DNA from: Microbacterium sp.
GTDB lineage: Bacteria; Actinomycetota; Actinomycetes; Actinomycetales; Microbacteriaceae
NCBI GenBank assembly: GCA_002703245.1
Contig: NZTV01000092.1
Span: 1-33,061 of the forward strand
Direction of reading: 5' to 3'
DNA length: 33,061 nucleotides
Made by a program: the position numbers and the translations under genes. Positions 1 through 9,201 of the stretch are shown here, one piece after another. The first letter of the stretch is position 1; every line of letters starts with the position of its first letter. The notes below the pieces were generated by a model. The model was not told the origin of the DNA. It saw nothing but the letters and a program-made list of their open reading frames with translations, and searched no databases.

Positions 1-1
1 C

Positions 2-1051
2 GGTGTCGTGGTCGTCAAGGCCCAGGTCAAGACCGGAGGCCGCGGCAAGGCCGGCGGTGTGAAGGTCGCCAAGACCCCCGACGAGGCCTACGAGGCCGCC
101 CAGGCCATCCTCGGCCTCGACATCAAGGGACACGTCGTCGAGCGCGTCATGGTCGCCGCCGGGGCCCGCATCGCCGAGGAGTACTACTTCTCGGTCCTGC
201 TCGACCGTGCCAACCGGTCCTACCTGAGCCTGTGCTCGGTCGAAGGCGGCATGGAGATCGAGCAGCTCGCGGTCGAGAAGCCCGAAGCGCTCGCCCGCGT
301 CGAGGTCGACCCGCTCACGGGCGTCGACAAGGCCAAGGCGGTCGAGATCGCCCAGGCCGCCAACTTCCCCGCCGACCTCGTCGAGTCCGTCTCCGACGTG
401 TTCGTCAAGCTGTACGACGTCTACAAGGGCGAGGGTGCCACCCTCGTCGAGGTGAACCCCCTCGTGCGCACCGAAGAGGGCGACGTCATCGCGCTCGACG
501 GCAAGGTCAGCCTCGACGACAACGCCAGCGAGGTGCGCCACCCCGAGCACGAGGAGCTCGAGGACAAGGGCGCCGCGGACCCGCTCGAAGCCAAGGCCAA
601 GGAGTCCGGCCTCAACTACGTCAAGCTCGACGGTGAGGTGGGCGTCATCGGAAACGGCGCGGGCCTGGTCATGTCGACCCTGGACGTCGTCGCGTACGCC
701 GGCGAGAACCACGGCGGCGTGAAGCCGGCGAACTTCCTGGACATCGGCGGCGGCGCCTCCGCGACGGTGATGGCCTCGGGACTGGACGTCATCCTCGGCG
801 ACGAGCAGGTCAAGAGCGTCTTCGTCAACGTCTTCGGCGGGATCACCTCCTGCGTGGCCGTGGCCGAAGGCATCGTCAAGGCCCTCGAGATCCTCGGTGA
901 CGCCGCCACCAAGCCGCTGGTCGTGCGCCTGGACGGCAACCAGGTCGAGGAAGGCCGGGCCATCCTCGCCGCCGCGAACCACCCCCTCGTCACGCTCGCC
1001 GCGGGCATGGACGAGGGCGCCGACAAGGCCGCCGAACTGGCCGCCGCCTGA
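2..1051 (+). CDS. sucC: Succinyl-CoA synthetase (ADP-forming) beta subunit, 5' end cut by window
   Basis: This is the beta subunit of succinyl-CoA ligase. With SucD it interconverts succinyl-CoA and succinate, coupled to ATP formation, in the TCA cycle in the cytoplasm. The reading frame is open from base 2, so the true start lies upstream; about 349 codons remain of a family usually near 390, so roughly 40 N-terminal residues are missing. The N-terminal part seen is ATP-grasp ([17 protein letters not shown]). The C-terminal ligase domain carries [20 protein letters not shown] and [12 protein letters not shown], which are typical of the CoA ligase fold. sucD follows 25 bp downstream, as in other SucCD operons. 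The identification is very secure. The start and promoter cannot be judged here. Confidence 0.97.
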   Translation, partial: GVVVVKAQVKTGGRGKAGGVKVAKTPDEAYEAAQAILGLDIKGHVVERVMVAAGARIAEEYYFSVLLDRANRSYLSLCSVEGGMEIEQLAVEKPEALARVEVDPLTGVDKAKAVEIAQAANFPADLVESVSDVFVKLYDVYKGEGATLVEVNPLVRTEEGDVIALDGKVSLDDNASEVRHPEHEELEDKGAADPLEAKAKESGLNYVKLDGEVGVIGNGAGLVMSTLDVVAYAGENHGGVKPANFLDIGGGASATVMASGLDVILGDEQVKSVFVNVFGGITSCVAVAEGIVKALEILGDAATKPLVVRLDGNQVEEGRAILAAANHPLVTLAAGMDEGADKAAELAAA

Positions 1052-1076
1052 ACCGCATCCGGATAAGGACCAGAAA

Positions 1077-1979
1077 ATGTCGATCTACCTCAACAAGGAT
1101 TCCAAGGTCATCGTCCAGGGCATCACCGGCGGCGAGGGCACCAAGCACACCGCACTGATGCTGAAGGCCGGCACGAACATCGTCGGCGGCGTCAACGCCC
1201 GCAAGGCCGGAACGACGGTCTCGCACACCGACAAGGACGGCGCGTCGATCGAGCTTCCCGTGTTCGGCTCCGTCGCCGAGGCGATGGAGAAGACCGGCGC
1301 GGACGTGTCGATCGCGTTCGTGCCCCCGGCGTTCACCAAGAACGCGATGATCGAAGCCATCGACGCCCAGATCGGCCTGCTCGTGGTGATCACCGAGGGC
1401 GTGCCCGTCGGCGACACCGCCGAGGCGTGGGCGTACGCCAAGAGCAAGGGCAACACGACCCGCATCATCGGACCCAACTGCCCCGGCATCATCACCCCCG
1501 GCGAGTCGCTCGTGGGCATCACCCCGGCCAACATCACCGGCAAGGGGCCGATCGGCCTGGTGTCGAAGTCGGGCACGCTGACCTACCAGATGATGTTCGA
1601 GCTGCGCGACCTCGGCTTCTCGACCGCCATCGGCATCGGTGGCGACCCGGTCATCGGCACGACGCACATCGACGCCCTCGAGGCGTTCGAGGCCGACCCC
1701 GAGACCAAGGCGATCGTCATGATCGGCGAGATCGGCGGCGACGCCGAGGAGCGTGCGGCCGAGTTCATCAAGGCGAACGTGACCAAGCCGGTCGTCGGCT
1801 ACGTCGCGGGCTTCACCGCCCCCGAGGGCAAGACGATGGGTCACGCCGGCGCGATCGTCTCGGGCTCCGCGGGCACCGCGCAGGCCAAGAAGGAGGCCCT
1901 CGAGGCCGCCGGCGTGAAGGTCGGCAAGACGCCGTCCGAGACCGCGGCCCTCATGCGCGAGATCATCGAATCGCTCTGA
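1077..1979 (+). CDS. sucD: Succinyl-CoA synthetase alpha subunit
   Basis: This 300-residue protein is the alpha subunit of succinyl-CoA ligase. It binds CoA and carries the phosphohistidine that relays phosphate between succinyl phosphate and ADP. The N-terminal CoA-binding Rossmann domain starts with [33 protein letters not shown] and [10 protein letters not shown] lie in the middle. The active-site histidine is in [18 protein letters not shown] near residue 250. The ATG at 1077 is preceded by ATAAGGA as a ribosome binding site; an in-frame upstream extension overlaps sucC and has no family support. Length matches the family (about 290-300). It is co-transcribed with sucC, and a nested hairpin follows within 40 bp of the stop. 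Confidence 0.97.
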   Translation: MSIYLNKDSKVIVQGITGGEGTKHTALMLKAGTNIVGGVNARKAGTTVSHTDKDGASIELPVFGSVAEAMEKTGADVSIAFVPPAFTKNAMIEAIDAQIGLLVVITEGVPVGDTAEAWAYAKSKGNTTRIIGPNCPGIITPGESLVGITPANITGKGPIGLVSKSGTLTYQMMFELRDLGFSTAIGIGGDPVIGTTHIDALEAFEADPETKAIVMIGEIGGDAEERAAEFIKANVTKPVVGYVAGFTAPEGKTMGHAGAIVSGSAGTAQAKKEALEAAGVKVGKTPSETAALMREIIESL

Positions 1980-2013
1980 TCCGCGCGCGTCTGTTGCGAC
2001 AGCTGCACCGAAC

Positions 2014-2063
2014 CGCCCCTTTGCACGCGAGCCGCCCCTTTCGGGGCGGTGTGCAAAGGGGCG
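2014..2063. terminator. Nested hairpin after sucCD
   Basis: An outer inverted repeat of 13 bp (CGCCCCTTTGCAC at 2014-2026 against its complement at 2051-2063) encloses an inner 7-bp stem (CCGCCCC at 2032-2038, loop TTTC, GGGGCGG at 2043-2049). It lies 35 bp after the sucD stop and before the promoter of the next gene. It probably ends sucCD transcription, although no T-tract follows. It could also be one copy of an intergenic palindromic repeat, since the outer arm is much longer than an ordinary terminator needs. Confidence 0.6.
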
Positions 2064-2114
2064 ATTCGTGTGTACGGGGGTGGCTCGGCGCGGAGGGCCG
2101 GGGAGGCGGGCGCG

Positions 2115-2120
2115 TAGGGT
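2115..2120 (+). promoter_or_regulatory. -10 box TAGGGT, leaderless promoter of the Ddn-like gene
   Basis: TAGGGT is separated from the ATG at 2127 by exactly six bases (GGCGGT). That places the expected transcription start on the start codon. No Shine-Dalgarno sequence fits in between and no good -35 is visible. The same spacing occurs before several other genes here, which supports a leaderless transcript. Confidence 0.6.
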
Positions 2121-2126
2121 GGCGGT

Positions 2127-2567
2127 ATGCCGTTGAGTGGTGAGTACATCCCGTCCACGTCCGAATGGGCCCGCGAGCAGGCCGAGCGATTCGAGGCCTC
2201 GGGTGGCACCGAGGCCAACACGATGCGCGGGGTGCCCATCATCGTGCTGACCACCGTCGGTGCCAAGAGCAGGGGGCTGCGCAAGACCGCGCTCATGCGC
2301 GTCGAGCACGACGGTCGGTACGCCGTCGTCGCCTCCAAGGGGGGCGCGCCCGACGAGCCGCGCTGGGCGGCGAACATGCGCGCCCACCCGCACGTCGAGC
2401 TGCAGGACGGTGCCGACAAGCGCGACTACGACGCCCGTGAGCTCTCCGGCGACGAGCGTGCCCGGTGGTGGACGCGTGCCGCCGAGGTGTGGCCGGACTA
2501 CGACGAGTACCAGACGAAGACCGACCGGCAGATCGCGGTGTTCGTGCTCGAGCCCCGCGAAGCCTGA
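2127..2567 (+). CDS. Ddn-like nitroreductase / F420-dependent quinone reductase family protein
   Basis: This 146-residue protein belongs to the deazaflavin-dependent nitroreductase family (formerly DUF385; Mycobacterium Ddn). The family uses reduced F420 to reduce quinones or nitro compounds. Family traits seen are [22 protein letters not shown] near residues 37-58, the conserved [29 protein letters not shown] block, and the C-terminal IAVFVLEP strand. Length is typical. The split-barrel fold and F420 use are known for the family; the actual substrate is unknown here. The ATG at 2127 fits a leaderless start. The SUMF1-type gene follows after 27 bp and may share the transcript. Confidence 0.88.
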   Translation: MPLSGEYIPSTSEWAREQAERFEASGGTEANTMRGVPIIVLTTVGAKSRGLRKTALMRVEHDGRYAVVASKGGAPDEPRWAANMRAHPHVELQDGADKRDYDARELSGDERARWWTRAAEVWPDYDEYQTKTDRQIAVFVLEPREA

Positions 2568-2594
2568 CGCCGCGCGCCGGACGCGCCCCGCACG

Positions 2595-3338
2595 ATGACC
2601 GAGATCGAGACGGTCCGCCTCCCCGCCGGGCACGTCGTGCTCCACGACGCGCGGCGCCGTATCCGGCGCGCCGTCGACCTGGAGCCGTTCGAGATCGCGC
2701 GGTTCGCCCTCACCCAGGCCGAGCTCGGCGAGCTGCTCGGGGAGACGGCGCATCACCCGCGGCGCCCGGCGACCGACATCTCCTGGCTGCGGGCGGTGCG
2801 CGTGTGCAACGCCGCCTCCGAGTGGGAGGGCCTCGAACCGGCCTACACGGTCGACGGTGACGACGTCACGTGGCACGTCGAATCCGACGGCTTCCGGCTG
2901 CCCACCGAGGCTGAGTGGGAGTACGCGTGCCGGGCGGGCTCGGCCGGCGCGCACTACGGGCCGTTGTCGGAGGTGGCGTGGACCGCCGCGGACGGGTTGT
3001 CCGCCCCGCAGGACGTCGGCGGTCGGCATCCGAATCTCTTCGGCCTGTTCGACACGCTCGGAAACGTGTGGGAGTGGTGCTGGGACTTCCTGGACCCCGC
3101 CCGCTACGGGGACTACCGGGTCTTCCGCGGCGGTGGCTTCGCCGACGACGCGCACAGCGTGCGGGCCGGCGCGCGCCGCGGAGGCGGACCACGGATGCAC
3201 CACGACGACGTCGGTGTCCGCCTCGCCCGCGGCGGGTTCGACGCCCTCGATGCCGCGCAGGGGTGGTCGGCACGCGCGGACGCCGAACGCGGAGACCCCG
3301 ACGGGCCGTTGCCGTCGGGTTGGACCCCGCGCGGCTGA
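2595..3338 (+). CDS. SUMF1/EgtB-fold protein without the formylglycine-generating cysteines
   Basis: The 247-residue protein shows the formylglycine-generating-enzyme (SUMF1) fold. It has FRLPTEAEWEYACRAG near residues 99-114, LFDTLGNVWEWCWD near 150-163 and VFRGGGFAD near 175. True formylglycine-generating enzymes carry a catalytic cysteine pair after that last glycine-rich motif. Here the corresponding stretch (DDAHSVRAGARRGGG) has none, so sulfatase activation is unlikely. No DinB domain is present, so it is not a full EgtB. It may be a nonenzymatic or differently acting member of the SUMF1/PvdO/EgtB group. The ATG at 2595 follows the upstream reductase by 27 bp, suggesting co-transcription. 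No sulfatase gene is in the window. Confidence 0.8.
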   Translation: MTEIETVRLPAGHVVLHDARRRIRRAVDLEPFEIARFALTQAELGELLGETAHHPRRPATDISWLRAVRVCNAASEWEGLEPAYTVDGDDVTWHVESDGFRLPTEAEWEYACRAGSAGAHYGPLSEVAWTAADGLSAPQDVGGRHPNLFGLFDTLGNVWEWCWDFLDPARYGDYRVFRGGGFADDAHSVRAGARRGGGPRMHHDDVGVRLARGGFDALDAAQGWSARADAERGDPDGPLPSGWTPRG

Positions 3339-3361
3339 CCGGGAGCGTCCGGGGAAATCGA

Positions 3362-3367
3362 TATCCT
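3362..3367 (+). promoter_or_regulatory. -10 box TATCCT, leaderless promoter
   Basis: TATCCT is followed by six bases (GACCGC) and the ATG at 3374. There is no ribosome binding site, so the transcript probably starts at the start codon. It begins a two-gene unit with the deacetylase. Confidence 0.6.
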
Positions 3368-3373
3368 GACCGC

Positions 3374-3955
3374 ATGGGGCAGACCGCGCGGACCGCGCAC
3401 CGGTGGCGGACCCGTGAAGCGGTGATCGTCATCGCGGGCGTCGCGGCCGTGATCGCCGTCGTCCTCGGGGTCCTCGCGGTGACGGTCGTGCCGCCTGTGC
3501 TGGCGAACCTCTCTGCGGAGGCGGTCGAGACCGACACCGCCGTGCAGATCGCGGAGGGCGGCGCCGCCACCGTGACGGTGCCGGCGGGATGGGTCGTGCG
3601 CCGCGCCGACTTCGGCGACGACACCCTGCGGCTGAGCTCCCCCGACGCCGAGATGACGATTTCGCTGGTGGAGTCGGAGGCGGGGCTCGAGGAGGCGTTC
3701 GCCGCCGCCACCGACGCATCCGGAGCGGTCACCGAACGGCTCGCTTCGGGTCTCGACGCGCGCCACGTCTTCGCCGACGACCACTTCACCGCCGCGGTCG
3801 GATCCGGCTCCGGCTCCGTCGTGGTCCGCGCCGAGGCCGCCCCCGGCGCCGAGCTCGGCCGATACCACGCGGCGCTCGCGCTGATCCTCGACGGTGTGCG
3901 GGTGGACGGCTCCGACCTTCCCGCACCCGCTCCCGGATCGGGAGCGCACGGATGA
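3374..3955 (+). CDS. Membrane-anchored protein of unknown function
   Basis: I do not recognise this 193-residue protein. A short basic N-terminus (TARTAHRWRTREA) precedes one hydrophobic segment at about residues 17-40 (VIVIAGVAAVIAVVLGVLAV), which should anchor it with the rest outside the cytoplasm. The exported part contains VTVPAGWVVRRADFGDDTLRLSSPDAEMTISLV, a beta-rich stretch, and ends in a Pro/Gly-rich tail. The ATG at 3374 is chosen from the -10 box six bases before it. Its stop overlaps the start of the deacetylase gene (ATGA), so the two are translationally coupled and probably act together at the cell envelope. No catalytic motif is visible. Confidence 0.75.
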   Translation: MGQTARTAHRWRTREAVIVIAGVAAVIAVVLGVLAVTVVPPVLANLSAEAVETDTAVQIAEGGAATVTVPAGWVVRRADFGDDTLRLSSPDAEMTISLVESEAGLEEAFAAATDASGAVTERLASGLDARHVFADDHFTAAVGSGSGSVVVRAEAAPGAELGRYHAALALILDGVRVDGSDLPAPAPGSGAHG

Positions 3956-5502
3956 GGCGCCTCGCGGCCGCGGGCCTGATCGCGGTGCTCACCGTCACGG
4001 CGTGCGCCGTGCCGACCGACCCCGGCTGGACGCCGCCGTCGTGGCCGGCCCCCCACGTGACGGTCGTCGATCCGCCCGAACCGGTCGATGCCGCCTCGCT
4101 CCCGGGCGTGGTTGGTCAGCGCCTGCGCAACGACGACGTGCGCGTGCAATCACGCTGGATGCGCCTGCCCGGGACCCCGGCGGTGGAAGAGGGCGCCCTG
4201 CCCTCGGTCCGTACCGCGATCGAGCGGCAGGAGACGGCCACCGGGGCGGGCTACGCGCCGCAGGTCTTCGACGTCGATGCGGGGCTGGGGGAACGTGCGT
4301 GCGTTACGGGATCGACGCGTGCGTCGGCCGCGGACGTCCTCGCCGACCCCGCGCTGGGTCCTCCCGGAGGGACCGGCACCGCTGTCGTGTGCGACATCGT
4401 GGTGGCGGCCGGCACGATGATCGGCCAGCGTATGCGCACCGTCACCGGCGTCGACGGCCAGGCCTCCTCCGACACCTCCGTACTCCACTACGTCGACGCC
4501 GCGGACGGCCGTTCGGTCGACGCCGCCGGGCTGTGGCGCGACGACGCCGCCGACCGCCTCTGGGAGGACATCGTCGATGCGATCCGGCGGGAGGCGGGGG
4601 CCCTGTCACTCGCGCCCGTCGCGCCGCCCGAAGGGGACGCGGCGGAGCTGATCGCCGCCGCCCTGGCCACGACGGTTCCGGCGGCCGACGGTTCGCTGGT
4701 GGTCACGGTCCCGGCGGGGTTCACCGCGCCCGAGCTGGAGGCGCTGGGGATCGCCGCCACGACCGAGCCGAGTCCGGTCGCGGTCGCGCCACCCCGCTCC
4801 GCCGAGCTGGTCAGCGATTTCGGAGCCGATCTCGTCGCCACCGTCGTCGGGGGTGCGCCCTTCACGCCTCCGGTGGGTCCCCCGGCGGGAGCGCGCGAGG
4901 TGGACTGCACGCTGTTCCCCTGCGTCTCGCTCACCTACGACGACGGTCCGTCCGAGTGGACCTCGGTGATCCTCGACGCCGCGAGGGAGTACGACGCCGG
5001 GCTGACCTTCTTCGCCCTCGGACAGAAAGCGGCAGGTTGGGCCGACGCCCTCGCGCGTGCCGTCTCCGAGGGGCACCTCGTCGAGAACCACACCTGGAAC
5101 CATCCCGATCTGACCACTCTCGAACCCGACCGCGTACGCGCCGAGATCGACGACACCTCGGCGGCGCTGCAGGCCGCGTCCGGCGAGCCGGTACGGGCGT
5201 TCCGCCCGCCCTACGGAGCCTGGGATCGTGAGGTGTTGCAGATCGCGGGCCTCCCGGCGATCCTGTGGGACGTCGACACCGAAGACTGGAAGCAGCCCGG
5301 CGACGATGAGCTCGTGCGTCGCGCGGTCGACCAGCCACGGCCGGGGTCGATCGTGCTTCAGCACGACATCCACGCCAACACCGGTCGCACCGTCGAGCGG
5401 GTGATGTCCGGCCTGCGTGACCGGGGTTTCGTGCTCGTGACCGTCGCGCAGCTGTTCGGTGGATCGCTCCCGCCCCGCGGGGCCTGGCAGTCGGGTCGCT
5501 GA
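3952..5502 (+). CDS. Lipoprotein polysaccharide deacetylase (NodB homology domain)
   Basis: The 516-residue protein is a secreted lipoprotein with a C-terminal NodB carbohydrate deacetylase domain. The signal peptide ends in VTAC (residues about 13-16). All NodB motifs are present from about residue 320 on: SLTYDDGPS (catalytic and metal Asp), NHTWNHPD (metal His pair), RPPYGAWD, ILWDVDTEDW and IVLQHDIH. It should remove N-acetyl (or O-acetyl) groups from a cell-wall polymer such as peptidoglycan, using a divalent metal. The first 300 residues form a separate exported region that I cannot assign with certainty. The ATG overlaps the upstream stop by four bases (ATGA). The family call is firm; the substrate is inferred. 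Confidence 0.9.
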   Translation: MRRLAAAGLIAVLTVTACAVPTDPGWTPPSWPAPHVTVVDPPEPVDAASLPGVVGQRLRNDDVRVQSRWMRLPGTPAVEEGALPSVRTAIERQETATGAGYAPQVFDVDAGLGERACVTGSTRASAADVLADPALGPPGGTGTAVVCDIVVAAGTMIGQRMRTVTGVDGQASSDTSVLHYVDAADGRSVDAAGLWRDDAADRLWEDIVDAIRREAGALSLAPVAPPEGDAAELIAAALATTVPAADGSLVVTVPAGFTAPELEALGIAATTEPSPVAVAPPRSAELVSDFGADLVATVVGGAPFTPPVGPPAGAREVDCTLFPCVSLTYDDGPSEWTSVILDAAREYDAGLTFFALGQKAAGWADALARAVSEGHLVENHTWNHPDLTTLEPDRVRAEIDDTSAALQAASGEPVRAFRPPYGAWDREVLQIAGLPAILWDVDTEDWKQPGDDELVRRAVDQPRPGSIVLQHDIHANTGRTVERVMSGLRDRGFVLVTVAQLFGGSLPPRGAWQSGR

Positions 5503-5510
5503 CCCGTGGG

Positions 5511-5516
5511 TAGGGT
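5511..5516 (+). promoter_or_regulatory. -10 box TAGGGT before the DUF6350 gene
   Basis: TAGGGT lies nine bases before the ATG at 5526, so any 5' leader would be at most two or three bases. No Shine-Dalgarno sequence is present. It falls just after the deacetylase stop and likely starts the DUF6350-purN-purH unit. Confidence 0.5.
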
Positions 5517-5525
5517 CGATGGCGC

Positions 5526-6839
5526 ATGCATCGCCTCACCGTCGCCCTCCTCGCCGCCGTCGACTCCGCCGTCGCGGCGGCCGTCGGCGTCGCCGTCGTC
5601 CTCGCGCCACTGACCCTGCTGTGGGTCATCGGGCTCGCCACGCCGGACTGGGGCGCACTGTGGCCGGCGTCGGCGACGATCTGGCAGTTCGGTCACCTCG
5701 TCCCGGTCGACATCTCCTTCACCGACGACTATCTGGTCGCAGCCGGCATCAGCGACGAGGCGGCCACCTTCACCCTCTCCCTAGCCCCGTCGGCGTTCGC
5801 GGTCTTCACCGCGTTCGCCGCCGTCCGCTCGGGCATCCGCGCCTCCCGCGCCGAAGCATGGGTCACCGGCGCGGCCTCCGGGATCGTCGTGTTCACCGCC
5901 GCAGCCACGGCGATCGCCCTGACATCGATGAATCCGATCGCGGCGACCGGAACCGTCACGGCGATCGCCGCACCCGCGCTGGTGTACGCCGTACCCCTGG
6001 TGACCGCCGCGGTCGTGGCCGAGTGGCGGGAATCGTCCGAGGGCCCGATCGCCGACCTCCGCGATCGCATCGAGGGGGCATCCGAGCGGTGGCGGGAGAT
6101 CCCGGGTGAGATCGCACGGGGGATCGGCATCTGCATGGCCGCGCTGGTCGGCGCAGGCGCCCTCGCGCTGACGTCCGCGATCGCGTTGCGCATCGGCGAG
6201 ATCCTCGCGCTCTACCAGTCCGCCCACGTCGACGCACTGGGTGCCGTGATGCTCACGCTCGGCCAGTTCGCCTACCTGCCCACCCTCGTGGTGTGGGGGC
6301 TCTCGTTCGTCGCCGGACCGGGCGTGGGCCTCGGCACCGGCGCCACCGTGGCGCCCGGCGGGACCACCGTCGGTGTGCTGCCCGGGATCCCCGTTCTGGG
6401 CGCCGTCCCGGAATCGACCGACAGCTGGCTGCTGATGCTCGTGCTCGTACCGATCGCCGCCGGAGCCTTCGCCGGATGGGTCGCGCGTTCCCGGCTGGCC
6501 TCCTCCGGCTCCGAGGGGTGGGCGCCGCGCATCGCCGCCGTCGCCGGCATCGCCGCCGGCAGCGCGGGCGTCACCGCGCTGCTGGCGTGGGTGGCGTCCG
6601 GGTCGCTGGGGCCCGGCCGACTCGCCGACGTGGGTCCGGACCCCGGCGCCGTGGCGCTCGCCGTGGGAGGCGAGGTCCTCGTCGGAGTGGGCATCCTCCT
6701 GCTGTCCCCGCGCGGTGCGCTCTCGTGGATGGTCGGGGAGGAGTCCTCCGAGCGCGCGGACCCCGCGCCGGCCGCCGAGGGCGCCGAGACGGTCGACCTC
6801 CGCCCCCGTGGGGTGCGCGCGGCACCGCCGGTAGACTGA
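5526..6839 (+). CDS. DUF6350 family polytopic membrane protein
   Basis: This 437-residue integral membrane protein has about ten hydrophobic segments, for example [21 protein letters not shown] near residues 17-37, FALVPIAAG-like helices near 310 and [18 protein letters not shown] near 380-400. Its position just upstream of purN and purH is typical of the actinobacterial DUF6350 family. No biochemical function is established that I can name. It has no catalytic motif and ends in a hydrophilic acidic tail. The stop is five bases before purN, and the purN -10 box overlaps its last codons. Family assignment rests on topology and gene neighbourhood rather than a diagnostic motif. Confidence 0.75.
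   Translation: MHRLTVALLAAVDSAVAAAVGVAVVLAPLTLLWVIGLATPDWGALWPASATIWQFGHLVPVDISFTDDYLVAAGISDEAATFTLSLAPSAFAVFTAFAAVRSGIRASRAEAWVTGAASGIVVFTAAATAIALTSMNPIAATGTVTAIAAPALVYAVPLVTAAVVAEWRESSEGPIADLRDRIEGASERWREIPGEIARGIGICMAALVGAGALALTSAIALRIGEILALYQSAHVDALGAVMLTLGQFAYLPTLVVWGLSFVAGPGVGLGTGATVAPGGTTVGVLPGIPVLGAVPESTDSWLLMLVLVPIAAGAFAGWVARSRLASSGSEGWAPRIAAVAGIAAGSAGVTALLAWVASGSLGPGRLADVGPDPGAVALAVGGEVLVGVGILLLSPRGALSWMVGEESSERADPAPAAEGAETVDLRPRGVRAAPPVD
6832..6837 (+). promoter_or_regulatory. Internal -10 box TAGACT, leaderless promoter of purN
   Basis: TAGACT is followed by GACCGC and the GTG at 6844, the same six-base spacing (and the same six bases) as before the gene at 3374. It overlaps the stop codon of the preceding gene. 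purN and purH may therefore have their own transcript inside the operon. Confidence 0.5.
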
Positions 6840-6843
6840 CCGC

Positions 6844-7440
6844 GTGCTCTCGGTCGTCGTCCTCATCTCCGGCACCGGGTCGAACCTTCGGGCTCTTCTC
6901 GACGCGGCGGCCGAACCCGGTTTCCCGGCGCGCGTGATCGCCGTCGGCGCCGACCGGGAGGCCGACGGTTTCGCCCATGCCGAGGCCTACGGCATCCCGA
7001 CCTTCCTGGTGCCGTGGCGTGAGTTCGACTCCCGCGAGCAGTGGGGTGCACAGCTGGACGCCCAGCTGTCGGTGTGGAACCCCGACCTGGTCGTGCTCAG
7101 CGGGCTCATGCGGCTCCTGCCGGTCTCGCTGGTGGACCGATGGTCGCCGCGCATCGTCAACACCCACCCCGCGTACCTGCCCGAATTCCCCGGCGCCCAC
7201 GGCGTCCGCGACGCGCTCGCCGCCGGCGTCGACCGCACCGGCGCCAGCGTCATCGTCGTCGACAACGGCGTGGACACCGGGCCCATCCTCGCCCAGGAGC
7301 GCATCCCGGTCCTGCCCGAAGACGACGAGCACACCCTGCACGACCGCATCAAGCCGGTCGAGCGCCGCCTTCTCATCGACGTGGTGCAGCGCATCGCGAC
7401 GGGAGACCTCGACCTGGCCGCGGCAGCACCCGCGACCTGA
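6844..7440 (+). CDS. purN: Phosphoribosylglycinamide formyltransferase (GART)
   Basis: This 198-residue enzyme transfers a formyl group from 10-formyltetrahydrofolate to glycinamide ribonucleotide, the third step of de novo purine synthesis. The N-terminus [18 protein letters not shown] is the phosphoribosyl-binding loop. The catalytic Asn and His are in [17 protein letters not shown], and the catalytic Asp is in [15 protein letters not shown]. Length is normal (190-210). The start is GTG at 6844, supported by the -10 box six bases upstream and by the family N-terminus. purH follows 20 bp later. Confidence 0.96.
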   Translation: MLSVVVLISGTGSNLRALLDAAAEPGFPARVIAVGADREADGFAHAEAYGIPTFLVPWREFDSREQWGAQLDAQLSVWNPDLVVLSGLMRLLPVSLVDRWSPRIVNTHPAYLPEFPGAHGVRDALAAGVDRTGASVIVVDNGVDTGPILAQERIPVLPEDDEHTLHDRIKPVERRLLIDVVQRIATGDLDLAAAAPAT

Positions 7441-7460
7441 CACCCGAACGAAGGAGTCCC

Positions 7461-9065
7461 ATGGCCGGTCCCAGCCACGACCCGTCCCTCTACCGCGCCC
7501 GTGACATCGTCGCGATCCGCCGAGCACTCATCTCGGTCAGCGACAAGACCGGACTGCTCGAGCTGGCGGGGGCGCTCGCCGGCGCCGGTGTCGAAATCGT
7601 CTCGACCGGCTCCACCGCGGCGACCATCCGCGAAGCCGGGCACGAGGTCACCGACGTCGCGGCCGTGACCGGATTCCCGGAGTCGCTGGACGGACGCGTC
7701 AAGACCCTGCACCCCGGCGTGCACGCCGGCCTGCTCGCAGACCTCCGTCTGGAGCACCACGAGGCGCAGCTGTCCGAGTTGAGCATCCAGCCCTTCGACC
7801 TCGTCGTGGTCAACCTCTACCCGTTCGTGCAGACCGTCGCCTCGGGCGCCGAGGGCGACGCGGTCGTGGAGCAGATCGACATCGGTGGCCCCGCGATGGT
7901 TCGTGCGTCGGCGAAGAACTACGCCAACGTCGCCATCGTCGTCTCGCCCGAGTCGTACCCCGCCATCGCCGACGCCGTCGCCGCCGGCGGGACGAGTCTG
8001 ACCCAGCGCAAGGATCTCGCCGCCCGCGCCTTCGCGCACACGGCCGCGTACGACACCGCCGTGGCGACCTGGTTCGCCGAGGGCACCCTGGTGGAGGAGG
8101 AGCTTCCCGAGCACCTCACGATCAAGGCGGAGCGCCTGGCGACGCTGCGGTACGGCGAGAACTCGCATCAGCGCGCCGCCATCTACTCGCGCGCCGGTGG
8201 GCACGGCATCGCCCAGGCGACCCAGCTGCAGGGCAAGGAGATGTCGTACAACAACTACGTCGACGCCGATGCGGCCCTGCGCGCCGCGTTCGACATGGTC
8301 AAGCCCGCCGTCGCGATCATCAAGCACGCCAATCCGTGCGGTATCGCCGTCGCCGCGCCGCAGGCGCTCGATCCGATCGCCAGCGCCCACCTGCGCGCGC
8401 ACGAATGCGATCCGGTCTCGGCGTTCGGGGGCGTCATCGCCGCCAACCGCACCGTGACCCTCAAGATGGCCGAGAACCTGCGCGACATCTTCACCGAGGT
8501 GATCGTCGCACCCGACTTCGAGCCCGAGGCGTTGGAGGTGTTCGCGCTGAAGAAGAACCTGCGTGTGCTGCAGCTTCCCGCCGACTGGCGTCAGGAGCGC
8601 ATGGACGTGCGCCTGGTCTCGGGCGGACTCCTGCTCCAGGACGCCGACCGCTTCCCGGACGACATCGAGTCGGTCGCCAAGAACTGGGAACTGGTCTCGG
8701 GGGAGCGTCCGAGCGACGAGGAGATGACGAACCTCATCTTCGCGTGGAAGTCGTGCCGTGCCGTGAAGTCGAACGCCATCGTGCTGGCCAAGAACTCCGC
8801 CACCGTCGGCATCGGCATGGGCCAGGTCAACCGCGTCGACTCGTGCCGCCTCGCGGTCGAGCGGGCCGGAGACCGGGCCGCCGGCTCGATCGCGGCCTCC
8901 GACGCGTTCTTCCCGTTCGCCGACGGACCGCAGGTGCTCATCGACGCAGGGATCACCAGCATCATCCAGCCGGGCGGGTCGGTCCGTGATCAGGAGGTCG
9001 TCGACGCCGCGCGCGACGCCGGCATCACGATGTTCTTCACGGGCGAGCGCCACTTCTTCCACTGA
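7461..9065 (+). CDS. purH: Bifunctional AICAR formyltransferase / IMP cyclohydrolase
   Basis: The 534-residue protein catalyses the last two steps of de novo IMP synthesis. The N-terminal MGS-like cyclohydrolase domain begins [20 protein letters not shown] and has IVSTGSTA and [15 protein letters not shown]. The C-terminal AICAR transformylase domain has [23 protein letters not shown] (active-site region) and [15 protein letters not shown] at 7451-7456 sits five bases before the ATG at 7461, which fixes the start; upstream in-frame codons belong to purN sequence. A perfect long palindrome follows the stop. Confidence 0.97.
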   Translation: MAGPSHDPSLYRARDIVAIRRALISVSDKTGLLELAGALAGAGVEIVSTGSTAATIREAGHEVTDVAAVTGFPESLDGRVKTLHPGVHAGLLADLRLEHHEAQLSELSIQPFDLVVVNLYPFVQTVASGAEGDAVVEQIDIGGPAMVRASAKNYANVAIVVSPESYPAIADAVAAGGTSLTQRKDLAARAFAHTAAYDTAVATWFAEGTLVEEELPEHLTIKAERLATLRYGENSHQRAAIYSRAGGHGIAQATQLQGKEMSYNNYVDADAALRAAFDMVKPAVAIIKHANPCGIAVAAPQALDPIASAHLRAHECDPVSAFGGVIAANRTVTLKMAENLRDIFTEVIVAPDFEPEALEVFALKKNLRVLQLPADWRQERMDVRLVSGGLLLQDADRFPDDIESVAKNWELVSGERPSDEEMTNLIFAWKSCRAVKSNAIVLAKNSATVGIGMGQVNRVDSCRLAVERAGDRAAGSIAASDAFFPFADGPQVLIDAGITSIIQPGGSVRDQEVVDAARDAGITMFFTGERHFFH

Positions 9066-9126
9066 CGTTCCGTCTCATCCGCGGACGTTCCGCGGGGCGG
9101 CGCCGCATCCGGCATCCCACCCGCAC

Positions 9127-9182
9127 GCATGTCCCCTTTTCGGTCGTCTCCGCTCCCGCGGACGACCGAAAAGGGGACATGC
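9127..9182. terminator. 22-bp perfect palindrome between convergent genes
   Basis: Two perfect 22-bp arms (9127-9148 and 9161-9182, containing GTCCCCTTTTCGGTCGTC and its complement) flank a 12-base loop that can pair a further three bases. It sits between the convergent ends of purH (+) and the flavoprotein gene (-), so it probably terminates both. The T-run and A-run inside the stem give each strand a partial poly-T. The arms are long enough to suggest a repeated intergenic element as well. Confidence 0.7.
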
Positions 9183-9201
9183 TCCGTCTTGAGGGTGGGG
9201 G

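Noticed and set aside
990..3203. A 737-codon open frame on the minus strand across sucD and the following genes
   Set aside because: It crosses several well-supported plus-strand genes and two intergenic regions and shows no recognisable domain.
2595..3338. EgtB (ergothioneine sulfoxide synthase)
   Set aside because: The protein is only 247 residues and lacks the DinB domain; no egtA, egtC or egtD gene is adjacent.
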